Below, piece by piece: positions 8,802 to 18,469 of a stretch of 64,000 nucleotides of DNA. The DNA comes from CAZYFH01 sp965249175 (lineage in GTDB: Bacteria > Acidobacteriota > Vicinamibacteria > Vicinamibacterales > UBA8438). The stretch is from contig OZ252227.1 in NCBI GenBank assembly GCA_965249175.1, forward strand, positions 3,596,001-3,660,000, given 5' to 3'. The first letter of the stretch is position 1, and each line of letters begins with the position of its first letter. The translations under genes and the position numbers were made by a program. The notes beneath the pieces were generated by a model, which was not told where the DNA came from, searched no databases, and saw nothing but the letters and a program-made list of their open reading frames with translations.

Positions 8802-11800
8802 GCCGTCTGCGGATGTGCCAGGCGATGAGGAACCCGAGCACCGGCACGCCCACCCAGAGCCCCTCCCACGCACCCCCATCCGCGGGCAGCGTGGGTCCAC
8901 GCGGCACTGGCTCGCTCTCCTCGAGTGCATGCTCCATCCGGAAGCCTTCGAGGTTTTCCGTGAGCGACGGTGGGCGCGCTTCGTTCCGACGGACGAAAGC
9001 CTCGGCCGCGGCCGCGGCGGTGGCGATGTCTATCCCGATCGCCTCCTCCATCGCTTGCTGGAAGGTCTCGAGCGCCGGCAGCGGGATATTCGCCATCCGG
9101 CCCTGCTCGATCACGTAGCTGAGCAGACGCGGGTTGCCGCAGGTGTGCTCGGCGCAGCCCGCCCCGTGGGTGTTCACGCTCTCCACGTATTCGGTCAGCA
9201 GCCGGGTCCGCGTCGCGTCGTCCGCCTCCCAATAGCCTTTCCTGATGGTCTCGACCATGCGCGCCGTCAGGTCCTGATAGGCGAACGGCGACTGGGTGTC
9301 GAAGAACGCCTTCAGATCGAGGTCGTGCTTATCCTCGACGTAGACGGCGAAGGACTCCTGCCACATGGCGTCATCGACGGTGTCGCTGACCGTCGCGTCC
9401 CAGCCCCAGAGATACTCGACGAAGGCCCGCATCTCCCCGGCGCCGGCGTAGCCTTCGCGCTGCATCCCCTCGATCCACGTCGGGTTGACGTAGCGCGACC
9501 GGAACTCCGCGCCGAGAAACTTGTCGATCGCCGTCATCTCGGGTCGACCGGGATCCCGTGTGTTGGTCACGACCAGCTCTGGGCTCGCCCCGTCGATGCT
9601 CCGGACCGCGGCCGCAAGGCCACCCATGTACATGTAGAAGTCGTCGTTGTCGAGCGCGCCGTAGAGCATCGTGGAGCTGCTGTGTACCACCTTGTCGGTG
9701 CCCGAGAGCGCCATCCGGAAGACATCCTCCATCGGCTCGCCCCAGAACCCGTTGCCGTACCCATGGCCCATCTTCGTCAGGTACTCGTCCGCCATCCCCT
9801 GGTCGGTGTCCCAGGTCCCGCTGGCTGCCACGATCCCCGACGTATTCAGGTTGAAGGTGCCCGGCGGCTCGTCAAAGATGCGAACGCCGGCGCGGCGGTC
9901 GGCATCGTCGTCTGAATAGCCGCGCGCGATGAGGGCGGCCTTCGTGGCCAGGTAATGCCGGCGGACGTAGTTCTCCGCTTCCTCGAGCACCTTGACGCGC
10001 TGGACCGCCTCGTCCATCAGCCGTGTGACGTTGTTGAACATCCCTTCCGCGGCTGAGGCGATGACGATATCGATGCGCGGCCGGTCGAGCTGCGTCGCCG
10101 GGATGACATCGACGTCGATGACGTTGCCACGGACGTCCCAGACCGGGCGCGTTCCGAGCAGATGGAAGATCTGAGACTCGAGCACGCCCTCGTGGCGCAT
10201 TGTCTCGTCGCCCCAGATGACGAACGACACCTTTTCGGGATACCGCCCATGTTCGGTGACGTGATCCGCGAGCATCTGGTCGGCCAGATCGACGCCCAAC
10301 TCCCAGGCCGCCGGTTTCGGCACTTTGGCGGGGTCGATCCCGTAGAAGTTCTTCCCCGTGGGGTAGGCGTCCGGATTCCGGATCGGCTCGCCGCCGCCGC
10401 CCACCGGCACATAACCGCCGTCGAGCGCCCGCACCAAGGAGTCGAGCTCGCGGGGCGCTGATTCGACGATGCGCCGCTCCATATCGGCCGCCATCACCTT
10501 TGCGTCCGCCGGCAGCAGGCTGCGGTCGACCGAGACGATCGCGTCGACCGTGCTCGCACGCATCACCGGATCCGGTGTGCGTCCGAACGCGTGCAGGCCG
10601 TACGGGATGTGCTGCCCGCGCAGCTCGATCATGTACTCCTCGATCTCGTGCAGGACGTCGTGGTCGAGCTCCCCCTCGGTCCCGATCTCGACCCCGAGGT
10701 CCTTGACCATCCCGAGGTCGGCGACCTGTTCGCGGATCTGGTCGGCATAGGCGAGGGTCAGCTGCGCGTTCTTATGAAGGTTGTTGTGATAGTCGTCGAT
10801 GCTCTCGCTCAACGCGGCCAGCTCGGGCAGGAGCTCGCTCTTGGTGAACGGCGGCACCATGTGATCGACGAGCGTCGCCATTCCCCGGCGCCGCGCGACC
10901 AACCCCTCCCCCACCACGTCGACGTTGTAGACATACAGGTCGGGCAGGTCGGCGATCAGCGCGTCGGGCGCGTCAGCTTCTGAGAGACCGATGTCCTTGC
11001 CGTCGAGCCACTCCAGCGTGCCGTGTGTCCCGAGGTGGATCACCGCATCCGCGTCAAACCCACCACCGTCTTCCGCGTCGGCCCGGAGCCACGCGTAGGT
11101 CGCGACATACTGATGATGCGGCGCGAGATCGTTGGCGTGATACAGCTTGTCGTCGTCCTCGCCCCACCCGCGTGCCGGTTGCGGCAGCACGACGATGTTG
11201 CCGTAATGGACCGCCGGGATGATCAGGCTCCCATCCGACGCCATCAGCGTCGTCGCCTCGGGCTCGCCCCAGTCCGCGAGCACCTTCGCGCGCAGGTCGG
11301 GCGCGTAGCGGCCGAGCCACCGGCGGTAGTCGGACAGGCTGACGCGCGCGGCCGTGCCGTACGCCAGCATCGCCTCGAGCTCCCCTGGCGCGTAACCGCC
11401 GACGTTTCTGGCCTTTGCGGTGATCTCTTCCAGCAGCGCGTCCGCTGACAGATCGACCGCTTCGCCCAGGTCGTACCCCTCGCGCCGGAGGCGCGACAGG
11501 ATGTTGGCCAGCGACTCGGCGACGTTGAGGTAGCTGGCGCCGATGCCCGCCTTCCCCGGTGGGTAGTTGTAGAAGAGCACCGCGACGCGCTTGTCGCTGT
11601 TCGGAACCGCCGCCAACGCGGCGTAGCCGAGCGCGCGCCGCACCGCCATCGTCACGCGCGACGCGATCGGCTGGCGCACGACGATCGTGAGCCCGGTCTC
11701 GGGGTCCTGGACGCGCTCCTGACTCCCGACGACGGTCGGCGCCACCAGACCCGACAGCTCGGGCACGGCGACTTGAAACGTCCCCTCGAACATCGACAGG

Positions 11801-12738
11801 CCCTGCGCCGACGCACGCCACTCAGCCTCGCTCCGCCCATAGAGGCTGACCAGGCTGAGGACCGGGATGTCGAGCGTCTGGAGCGAAGCGGCCGCCTCCG
11901 GACCGGCAAAGCGAAACAGGAAGGCAAGCGCCGCGTCGGCGCGCGGCGCGCCGTCGGCGTCGCGCAAGAGCGTCTCGAACGCGAGACCCGCGGGGTATCC
12001 GAACACCGGGATCGCCTCGGCGCCCTGTCCCTCGATCTCCGCAATGACCGCGTCAATCAGCGCGGTGTCACCGGCGTAGTAGTTCGACTTGTAGAAGCCC
12101 ACCGCCACCCGGGGCGCGCCAGGCCGCGCCTTGCCTTCGGCGCGGCGCCACCGGTCGAACGACGCCCACGTCGCGAACACCCGCCCGGTCTCGCCGTCCG
12201 GATAGTAGTACCCGGCCTCCAGGCTCGGCTGCGGATCCGGCACCGTCAGACCGGGAATCCCCGCGGCCGACAGGGTCTGCTTGAGCAGTCCAAGCTGGTT
12301 CGCAAACCCCCAGTTGGCCCAGAACGCGCGGGCACGCTCGTCCCAGACTGCGCCCTGCTCCACGTACTGCTCCCGCGGCATCAGGCCCTCACCGACCGCC
12401 AGCACGAGCCCTTGCCCCGTGACCCGACCGAGCAGATCGACATCGTGCGCCTCGTCGAACCGCTCGAGCATCTGCTGGTTCATCACGTCGAAGACCAGCA
12501 CGTCGGTCTCGAGCAGGGCCTCGACGTCGACGTCATCGAACAGCGACTCGGTCAAGAAGTCGACCGCGACGCGGTCACGGAGATCAGGTCGCTCCTCGAG
12601 CAACGCCTTGTAGGCGCGAAGCGTGCCCGGGAGGTTGCCGTCCGAGAACAGGTAGGTGACGCGCACGTCCTGCGCGGCCACTGGCGCGGCGAGCAGCAGC
12701 AGGAACGCGACGGTCAGGGCGCGCGATGTCGCAGGCAT
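8794..12738 (-). CDS. Periplasmic CobN/BchH-like chelatase with signal peptide and C-terminal anchor (HmuS-like)
   Basis: 1314 residues. Signal peptide (MPATSRALTVAFLLLLAAPVAAQ), then the whole CobN/magnesium-chelatase subunit H architecture: NYPPGKAGIGASYLNVAESL, DAVIHLGTHGTLEWLDGK, ADLPDLYVYNVD, PYGLHAFG, EKVSFVIWGDETMRHEG, GYGNGFWG. The C-terminus carries one membrane helix (EGLWVGVPVLGFLIAWHI) followed by basic residues, so it is anchored on the outer face of the inner membrane. Cytoplasmic CobN inserts Co into cobyrinate; exported versions such as HmuS of Bacteroidetes act with TonB receptors and are reported to remove iron from haem. Start 12738 is one base after the DUF2149 stop. The operon (TonB receptor, ExbB, DUF2149) strongly suggests haem or another metallo-tetrapyrrole as substrate; direction of reaction is inference. 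Confidence 0.88.
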   Translation of the reverse strand: MPATSRALTVAFLLLLAAPVAAQDVRVTYLFSDGNLPGTLRAYKALLEERPDLRDRVAVDFLTESLFDDVDVEALLETDVLVFDVMNQQMLERFDEAHDVDLLGRVTGQGLVLAVGEGLMPREQYVEQGAVWDERARAFWANWGFANQLGLLKQTLSAAGIPGLTVPDPQPSLEAGYYYPDGETGRVFATWASFDRWRRAEGKARPGAPRVAVGFYKSNYYAGDTALIDAVIAEIEGQGAEAIPVFGYPAGLAFETLLRDADGAPRADAALAFLFRFAGPEAAASLQTLDIPVLSLVSLYGRSEAEWRASAQGLSMFEGTFQVAVPELSGLVAPTVVGSQERVQDPETGLTIVVRQPIASRVTMAVRRALGYAALAAVPNSDKRVAVLFYNYPPGKAGIGASYLNVAESLANILSRLRREGYDLGEAVDLSADALLEEITAKARNVGGYAPGELEAMLAYGTAARVSLSDYRRWLGRYAPDLRAKVLADWGEPEATTLMASDGSLIIPAVHYGNIVVLPQPARGWGEDDDKLYHANDLAPHHQYVATYAWLRADAEDGGGFDADAVIHLGTHGTLEWLDGKDIGLSEADAPDALIADLPDLYVYNVDVVGEGLVARRRGMATLVDHMVPPFTKSELLPELAALSESIDDYHNNLHKNAQLTLAYADQIREQVADLGMVKDLGVEIGTEGELDHDVLHEIEEYMIELRGQHIPYGLHAFGRTPDPVMRASTVDAIVSVDRSLLPADAKVMAADMERRIVESAPRELDSLVRALDGGYVPVGGGGEPIRNPDAYPTGKNFYGIDPAKVPKPAAWELGVDLADQMLADHVTEHGRYPEKVSFVIWGDETMRHEGVLESQIFHLLGTRPVWDVRGNVIDVDVIPATQLDRPRIDIVIASAAEGMFNNVTRLMDEAVQRVKVLEEAENYVRRHYLATKAALIARGYSDDDADRRAGVRIFDEPPGTFNLNTSGIVAASGTWDTDQGMADEYLTKMGHGYGNGFWGEPMEDVFRMALSGTDKVVHSSSTMLYGALDNDDFYMYMGGLAAAVRSIDGASPELVVTNTRDPGRPEMTAIDKFLGAEFRSRYVNPTWIEGMQREGYAGAGEMRAFVEYLWGWDATVSDTVDDAMWQESFAVYVEDKHDLDLKAFFDTQSPFAYQDLTARMVETIRKGYWEADDATRTRLLTEYVESVNTHGAGCAEHTCGNPRLLSYVIEQGRMANIPLPALETFQQAMEEAIGIDIATAAAAAEAFVRRNEARPPSLTENLEGFRMEHALEESEPVPRGPTLPADGGAWEGLWVGVPVLGFLIAWHIRRRHG

Positions 12739-12739
12739 C

Positions 12740-13072
12740 CTAATCCGGCACATAGATAATCTGGCCGTTCGCCAACCGATAAGCGGTTCCAAGTCGCTCG
12801 CCGTCGCCGCCGAGCGTCTCGCCCGTCATCTCGTATGCCGTGATCTCGGTGCCCCGCTTGACGATGATCTCCCGGACCCCGTCCGCGTTGGTTTTCACGA
12901 GCGTCACTTCACTGTCGGGATCGACGAGGTCGCCGATGCGATACACGGAGAACAGCGTGATCATCAAGCCGACGATGAACACGACGGACACGTCGAAGAT
13001 ATTCGCCACGCCGGCCAGCGGATCCTCGTCCGCGGCTTCATCCGGCGACGGCAGATGCAGAAAGCGCCCCAT
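12740..13072 (-). CDS. DUF2149 family membrane protein (HmuV/ExbD-like)
   Basis: 110 residues: a short cytoplasmic N-terminus (DEDPLAGVANIFD), one transmembrane helix (about 28-46, VSVVFIVGLMITLFSVY) and a small periplasmic domain ending in the DUF2149 motif GTAYRLANGQIIYVPD. Topology is that of ExbD/TolR. The family is nearly always found with exported CobN and an ExbB-like channel; the same position is held by HmuV in the hmu operon. Start ATG 13072 (GGAGAGAGGGG upstream) overlaps the ExbB gene by 35 bases; the stop is one base from the CobN start. Confidence 0.85.
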   Translation of the reverse strand: MGRFLHLPSPDEAADEDPLAGVANIFDVSVVFIVGLMITLFSVYRIGDLVDPDSEVTLVKTNADGVREIIVKRGTEITAYEMTGETLGGDGERLGTAYRLANGQIIYVPD

Positions 13073-13700
13073 CCCCTCTCTCCTCGCGCGCCAGCTCGCC
13101 CGCCATCTGCTCGGCGAGGTAACGCTGCTCACGCACGGTCTCGTTCACCCAGCCGTGCCGCACGACCTGCACGACGTAGGCGATCGTGCCGGCGGATAGT
13201 CCAACGATCGTCGTCGTGAACGCCACCACCATCTGGCCCGCCATCGCCTCCAGATTGCCGGCCGTCAGCGACGCGAGCGCCGTGCCCATGGGGATCAGGG
13301 TCCCCAGAAGTCCCAGGCTCGGGCCCACCTTGACCAGGAGGCGTGAGCTGTTCAGCGTGTGACGCACATGTTCCTCTCGCTCGAGGACGAGATGCTCGAG
13401 CCCGCCGTTGCCAAACGCAGACGCCACACGAGCGGTCTCGACCTCGCTCAGCAGCCCCCGCAGCGGTGCCGGCAGCGATCCGCGGCGAGTGTCATCGGCG
13501 TCGAGCGCCGGCCCGGCATCGATCCATCGCTTGACATCGAATCCCTGTCGCTCGCGGCGCCTCGCGAGGAACTCTACAACGCAGCCGCCGGCCATGAACA
13601 CGGCCGCTCCCACGCACACCCACAGCAACACGATCACCGGAAACCGAAGCACCTGCGAAAGCGCGAACAGGCCGTTCTCGAGCGTCCCGAGCAGGCTCAT
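13038..13700 (-). CDS. MotA/TolQ/ExbB proton channel family protein (HmuU-like)
   Basis: 220 residues with three transmembrane helices (about 18-40, 118-140, 155-178) and the ExbB/TolQ signature GPSLGLLGTLIPMGTALASLTAGN followed by FTTTIVGLSAGTIAYVV. A long cytoplasmic loop lies between helices 1 and 2, as in ExbB. It should form, with the adjacent DUF2149 protein, a proton-driven energiser for the TonB receptor or for the exported chelatase. ATG 13700 overlaps the preceding stop by 4 bases (ATGA) and has GGAGGAGG upstream. Confidence 0.88.
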   Translation of the reverse strand: MSLLGTLENGLFALSQVLRFPVIVLLWVCVGAAVFMAGGCVVEFLARRRERQGFDVKRWIDAGPALDADDTRRGSLPAPLRGLLSEVETARVASAFGNGGLEHLVLEREEHVRHTLNSSRLLVKVGPSLGLLGTLIPMGTALASLTAGNLEAMAGQMVVAFTTTIVGLSAGTIAYVVQVVRHGWVNETVREQRYLAEQMAGELAREERGDGALSASAVAG

Positions 13701-14260
13701 CCCCTCCTCCACAGCGCATGCGCGCCGCCACCGGCCAGCAATACGACACCCAGCACGAGCAGCGACACATCGAGACCGGGGCGCACCCCACTCCCCGGTG
13801 CCAGGTTCATCGCCGACGCCGAGCCCCACCCGGCGCTCACCGCCGGTCCCATCGCAACGAGGAGCCCAAAGGCGCCGACCGCGGCCACGGCATCCTCACG
13901 CAAGCCGGCCGGCGCAAAACCTGCCCTGCGCACGGCCAGGGCCGCCGCGACGGACGGTACCGCCGCGCCCAGGAGCCACGCAACCGGCGCCGGCACCCCC
14001 TCGACCTGAAGCTGCAGGCCCCAGAGCCCCCCGAGGAGGCCGCCGCAGGCGGCGGTGGCCCACTCGACGTTGGGCCGTGCGATAGACAGCGCCGCCGCGA
14101 GTGCGACGACTCCTCCGGTCCAGGCCGGACCGGGCTGCCACCAGAACGTCGCCACGAGGAAGCCGCCCACCAGGGCCACCGCGTCGCGCCGGGTCACGGC
14201 AGTCGCGGCAAAGATCGCCGCGCCCAACCCGCAGAGCATGCTGGTCGCGTCCTGGTACAT
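13697..14260 (-). CDS. Integral membrane protein in the chelatase operon (position of HmuT)
   Basis: 187 residues, six or so hydrophobic helices separated by very short loops (Ala/Gly/Val-rich, for example VALVGGFLVATFWW, WTGGVVALAAAL, PVAWLLGAAVPSVAAALAV, VSLLVLGVVLLAGGGAHAL). No family motif recognised. It is the first gene after the TonB receptor and is coupled to the ExbB gene by an ATGA overlap, the same place as the uncharacterised membrane gene hmuT in hmu operons; sequence relation to HmuT could not be judged. Small membrane transporter or assembly factor is possible. Confidence 0.65.
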   Translation of the reverse strand: MYQDATSMLCGLGAAIFAATAVTRRDAVALVGGFLVATFWWQPGPAWTGGVVALAAALSIARPNVEWATAACGGLLGGLWGLQLQVEGVPAPVAWLLGAAVPSVAAALAVRRAGFAPAGLREDAVAAVGAFGLLVAMGPAVSAGWGSASAMNLAPGSGVRPGLDVSLLVLGVVLLAGGGAHALWRRG

Positions 14261-14427
14261 CAGTACAGCTTAGCAGCCGATCGCGCTGCCGCTAACGACT
14301 AGCTGGCTTGACCGTCCCGAGCGTGTGCACATGAGTCAAGTTTTCTGAAGACAGCAAGGTGCGCACGGCGCGCCTCGCGACCGCGGAGTGGGGCTCTCGG
14401 GGTCCCCACAGAGCGGTCGCGGGGGCT

Positions 14428-14442
14428 TGGGGCGAAGCCCCA
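14428..14442. repeat. GC-rich hairpin downstream of the TonB receptor gene
   Basis: Short perfect stem (6 bp, loop GAA) just past the receptor stop, inside a 188-base gap before the next operon gene. There is no T-tract, so it is either a weak terminator/attenuator or a REP-like element; a similar GC hairpin overlaps 24643-24659. The rest of the gap 14261-14448 shows nothing recognisable. Confidence 0.4.
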
Positions 14443-14448
14443 TCTGAT

Positions 14449-16923
14449 TTAGTCGCCCCCGAGCGTCACCGAGAGCCCGCTGCGGAACGTCAGCGGCAAC
14501 GCCGGAAAGCCGGCCGCCGCCGTGTACTCCTGGTCGAGCAGGTTCTCGATGCTGGCGTACCAGCGCAGGCGGCGGTGGACGCGATACGAGCCGCTGAGAT
14601 CGACCTTCTGATAGCCCGCGGTGAGGTTCCGGTTCGGCAGGAGGAGTGACGGCCCGAAGAAGGCATCCGACAGGAACGTGCTGTCGTCGGACGTGCCGAC
14701 GAAATACCCGGTGAGCGTCACCTGCGCCGGTCCACGGACGTAGGACGCGAGGAGGCTGCCGGAGTGGGTCGGGCGGCGAAACGGCCGCGCACCAACCAGC
14801 GGCGAGAACTGGCCGATCTGGATGTCGGGAAACGCGGGGTTGACGGAGGGAAAGAGCGCGCTCCCGGCGAACGACTCCGAGACGACCGCGTCGAGGTAGG
14901 TATACGACGCGGCCACCCGGACGTCGCCGACCGACACATCGGTTGACGTTTCGATGCCGCGGGCCTGGTACGACGACGCGTTCACCGTGGCGCCAAACGG
15001 CACCCCGGCGGCTACCTCCGCGGGGACGCCGAGTTGTGGCAGCGCGAACTTGCTGACGAACTCGATCAGATCGTCGAATTCGTTGTGGAAATAGGCCACA
15101 CGCACGCGGGCGCGGCTGCCCCAGAACGCTTGCTCGATCCCCACATCGACGTTGCGGCTGCGCTCCGGTCCGATCGGGTCTCCCGGATCGATCCCCCCGG
15201 GCACGCCGGTCAGCAGCGCGAACAGGGATGACTGCTCGTCGAACACCCCCGGCGCCTTGATGCCGCGCCCGACGTTGAAGGTCAGCTTGGTGTCGCCGAG
15301 CGCCCCGGTTGCCGTCGGTGACGGCGGCCGCGCGTAGAATGCCACCGAGAGCCGTGGCGTCGTCGCGTAGCCAAACAGGTCGTTGTGCTCGAACCCCACG
15401 CCGCCGGTGAGATGGAGCCGGTTCCCGACGGTCCCGCGAGCCTCGACGAACGAGCCGACGTTGGTGCGCTCGGTCGTCGCAGTGGTCCCCGCCACCCCTT
15501 CCTCGCGGTCGAGACGGACACCCGCCGACACGTCGAAGGCCTCGTTCACGTAGTAGTCCGCCTGGCCGGACACCATGCGCCGCGTCGAATCGGCTTCGTA
15601 CACCGACGGATAGACGCCACCGAAGTCGAGAATCGCCCGGCCGGTGGCCTGGTAACCGTTCGCGCCGACGACTGTCACCTCGTCGCCGAGGTAGTTCGCG
15701 CCGAACCCGAACGGGTCGAACGGCTCGCCACTCGGAGCCGGGTTGACGAACCGATAGCCGCGGTCCATCGACGAGAACTGGACGTTGGTCTGCAAGCGGT
15801 TGCTCACCTGCGAGCGCGCCCTGACGCTCACGAACGTCAGGTTGTTCGACTGCGACGAGTCGTCGGTAATCCCGTTGAACAGCACCGCACCCGGCAGACC
15901 GAGGTCGGTCCGGGTGTGTCGAACGGTCGCGCTCAGATCAGTCGCGCTCCCGAGCAGGACGCCGAAGCGCCCCGCCACCGAGTCGTTCCGATAGGCGTTG
16001 TTCGCCAGATCATTGTCGGTGTCGAACCGTGACACGTCGACGAAGTAGTCGAACCGGCCGGCGATCCCCCCGACAGAGAGCTCGTTGCGGACCGTGCCCA
16101 AGGATCCACCGTCGATCGCGTACGTCAGCTCTGGACGTCGCGTCTCGCCGCGACGGGTGGTGAGGCTGATCACGCCACTCAGCGCATCGGCGCCGTACAC
16201 GACGCTATTCGCGCTCCGCAGGACTTCCAGTTGCTCCACACCCGCCGTGGCGAAGGCGTCAAAGTTGAACGCGCCACCGATATCGTTCGCCGGCACGCCG
16301 TCGATCAGCACCTTGTTGAAGTCGCCGCCACCACCGCGGAGGAAGACCGATGTCGTCGAACCGCGCGCGCCGTTCTGCACCACCGACACGCCGGGCACCA
16401 GGCGCAGCGCCTCGAGCACGTCGGCCTTGCCGAGCTGCTCGAGCACCTCGCGATCGATCACCGTGACCGGCGACCCACTCTGTGATTGCGGCAGATCGGT
16501 GGCGGCCGCCGTGACGACGACGTGCTGCTCGAGCGGGCCGATCTGGAGCGCGAGGTCGACCCGCACGTCGGCGGTGGCGCCGACGAAGACGGCGGCGGTC
16601 ACCCCCATGGTGAACCCCGGCGCGCGACCTTCGACGCGATATCGCCCCGCGGCGAGCCCCTCGAACCGAAAGGCGCCGCTCGCATCGGTCTCCTGCTCCC
16701 TCATCGCCGCTCCGTCCTGGAGCAGTGACACCGTCGCTGGCAATCGCGCGCCGAGCGGATCGACGACCGTGCCGGATAAGGCGCCCTCGCCTTGCTGGGC
16801 CGATAGCGGCGGTGCACCGGACATCGTCAAGATCAGGCCAACGAGTACCGTGGCGACCGCGCATCGTGTGGCGGCCGGTCGGCCCTCCGACGCCGAACCC
16901 GAAGGCCTCATCCAGTCCGTCAT
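14449..16923 (-). CDS. TonB-dependent outer-membrane receptor with N-terminal carboxypeptidase-regulatory domain
   Basis: 824 residues. Signal peptide (to about residue 43), a carboxypeptidase-regulatory-like beta domain (GTVVDPLGARLPATVSLLQDG...GRYRVEGRAPGF, about 50-130), plug domain (about 150-250: SPVTVIDREVLEQLG, VPGVSVVQNG, FLRGGGGDFNKVLIDGVPAN, SNSVVYGADALSGVI) and a 22-strand barrel ending in an aromatic-poor SGLSVTLGGD. This is the uptake gate for the downstream ExbB/DUF2149/CobN-like genes. Ligand is likely haem or a corrinoid by context only; no B12 box is seen upstream. ATG 16923 follows a weak GAGAG site; the upstream 139 bases separate it from the sensor kinase gene. Confidence 0.9.
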   Translation of the reverse strand: MTDWMRPSGSASEGRPAATRCAVATVLVGLILTMSGAPPLSAQQGEGALSGTVVDPLGARLPATVSLLQDGAAMREQETDASGAFRFEGLAAGRYRVEGRAPGFTMGVTAAVFVGATADVRVDLALQIGPLEQHVVVTAAATDLPQSQSGSPVTVIDREVLEQLGKADVLEALRLVPGVSVVQNGARGSTTSVFLRGGGGDFNKVLIDGVPANDIGGAFNFDAFATAGVEQLEVLRSANSVVYGADALSGVISLTTRRGETRRPELTYAIDGGSLGTVRNELSVGGIAGRFDYFVDVSRFDTDNDLANNAYRNDSVAGRFGVLLGSATDLSATVRHTRTDLGLPGAVLFNGITDDSSQSNNLTFVSVRARSQVSNRLQTNVQFSSMDRGYRFVNPAPSGEPFDPFGFGANYLGDEVTVVGANGYQATGRAILDFGGVYPSVYEADSTRRMVSGQADYYVNEAFDVSAGVRLDREEGVAGTTATTERTNVGSFVEARGTVGNRLHLTGGVGFEHNDLFGYATTPRLSVAFYARPPSPTATGALGDTKLTFNVGRGIKAPGVFDEQSSLFALLTGVPGGIDPGDPIGPERSRNVDVGIEQAFWGSRARVRVAYFHNEFDDLIEFVSKFALPQLGVPAEVAAGVPFGATVNASSYQARGIETSTDVSVGDVRVAASYTYLDAVVSESFAGSALFPSVNPAFPDIQIGQFSPLVGARPFRRPTHSGSLLASYVRGPAQVTLTGYFVGTSDDSTFLSDAFFGPSLLLPNRNLTAGYQKVDLSGSYRVHRRLRWYASIENLLDQEYTAAAGFPALPLTFRSGLSVTLGGD

Positions 16924-17062
16924 CACACTCTCGTTCGATGAAATCACGCGCTCGGCCGCATCGCGGGCCGGAGCGATCGAGCAGGCAAGAAACGGGCGCA
17001 ACCCGACGGCGAACTCTGCAGCTGAGTCTAGCGAACGCCGCGCGCGCACGTCCCTGAAGAGT

Positions 17063-18469
17063 TCATGAACTTTTCGAGCGGGAGGTAAGGGGATCCAGCA
17101 CTGGCATCTCAATACGAAACGTGCTGCCGCGACCGTTCTGTCGCTCGTAGCTCAGCTGACCCTGGTTGGATTCGACCGCCCAGCGCGCAATGGCGAGCCC
17201 GAGTCCGCTGCCGCCGCGCTCACCGCCCGGATGTCCGCGATACAGTCGGTCGAACACCTGTGGCGCCTGCCCCTCGGGAATCCCGGGCCCGGTGTCGCTG
17301 ACCTCGAGGACGGAGCCGGTCGCCAGCTCGGCGACCCGGACACGGATCGCGCCACCGACGGGCGTGAACTTGATGGCGTTGTCGACGAGGTTGATCACGG
17401 CCTGACGGAGCACGATCTGGTCGCCGCGACAGGTGGGATGCCCCGCGCGCTCGACGACCATCGACTGCTGCTTCTCCTCGGCTAACACGCCGAGATGCGT
17501 CGTCACGTTGTCGGCGAGATCGCCGAGATCGATCGCGTCGGCGGAGAGCGTCGTGTCACCGTGGTCCGCGCGCGATACGGTCAGCAGCCTGTCGATGAGG
17601 CAGGTGAGCCGGTCGGTATCCTCCAGCATGCTGCCGATCACCGCCCGGTAGGAGGCAGGATCACGCTGCTCGCGCAGACCGACTTCGCCGACGCTTCGCA
17701 CCGCCGTGAGCGGCGTCCGCAGCTCATGCGAGACGTTGGCCGTGAACCGTCGCATCTCGGTAAACGACGACTCTAGCCGGCCAAGGGTCTCGTTGAAGAC
17801 CGAGGCCATCCGCCCCAATTCGTCGTTCGGGTTGCCGACGGGCAGCCGATCGCTCAGCTGGGTCGCCGTGATGGCGCGCGCGCGCTCCGTCATCCGATCG
17901 AGTGGCGCCAGCGCGCGCCGAGCCAGGTAGTAGCCGCCGACACCGGCGGCCGCCACGCTCAGCGGCAACCCGAGAATCAGCACGAGCGCGAGCTCCTGGA
18001 TCTCGCGCCGCATGAGCGCTTCAGAACGGCCGACCTGAATGACGACCGGCTCCGCGCCGATGGTAGTGCGCCCACCCAGCAGCCGGAACGGGACGCGGCC
18101 GGCCGGCACCGACACGATCTCGTCGTCGGCGCCGTCGACCAGCGCCTCGCTCTCCGGGACGGGCAGCCGGCTGGCGACCGCCGTGCGATAGATCAAGCGC
18201 CCCTCGGGCGTCCACACCTGGAGCCACGGACTCTCCTCGCTCCCCGGGTCACCGTCAAACCACGACAGCGAGCCGTCCGGACCCTGCAAGGCCATCTCCG
18301 CCGCCCACCGGTAGTCGCTCCGGAGCTGACCGTCGAGCGTCGTCGATGCGCTCCGTCTCACGATCAAGAGGACCACGGACGCATAGATCGCGAGCACGAC
18401 GACCATCACCGCAACATGCCACGCCGTGAGGCGCACACGCAGGGTATGCGGCACCCATCGCGGCGTCAC
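17063..18469 (-). CDS. Sensor histidine kinase, CusS/heavy-metal sensor type
   Basis: 468 residues: TM1 (about 17-37), periplasmic sensor (38-155), TM2 (158-182), HAMP (183-235), dimerisation/phosphoacceptor box with H248 (FTANVSHELRTPLTA), N-box LVDNAIKFTP, G1 DTGPGIPEG, G2 GGSGLGLAIA. The layout with a short periplasmic domain resembles heavy-metal sensor kinases. GTG start overlaps the response regulator stop by 4 bases (GTGA). Encoded directly upstream of and codirectional with the TonB receptor, so it may sense metal or envelope state and control that operon (inference). Confidence 0.9.
   Translation of the reverse strand: MTPRWVPHTLRVRLTAWHVAVMVVVLAIYASVVLLIVRRSASTTLDGQLRSDYRWAAEMALQGPDGSLSWFDGDPGSEESPWLQVWTPEGRLIYRTAVASRLPVPESEALVDGADDEIVSVPAGRVPFRLLGGRTTIGAEPVVIQVGRSEALMRREIQELALVLILGLPLSVAAAGVGGYYLARRALAPLDRMTERARAITATQLSDRLPVGNPNDELGRMASVFNETLGRLESSFTEMRRFTANVSHELRTPLTAVRSVGEVGLREQRDPASYRAVIGSMLEDTDRLTCLIDRLLTVSRADHGDTTLSADAIDLGDLADNVTTHLGVLAEEKQQSMVVERAGHPTCRGDQIVLRQAVINLVDNAIKFTPVGGAIRVRVAELATGSVLEVSDTGPGIPEGQAPQVFDRLYRGHPGGERGGSGLGLAIARWAVESNQGQLSYERQNGRGSTFRIEMPVLDPLTSRSKSS

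Noticed and set aside
8794..12738. Classical cobalamin synthesis CobN
   Set aside because: Has a signal peptide and C-terminal membrane anchor, no cob genes nearby, and TonB/ExbB/DUF2149 partners.
16924..17062. Cobalamin riboswitch upstream of the TonB receptor
   Set aside because: No B12 box (GCCACTG or close) seen on the coding strand; region is short.
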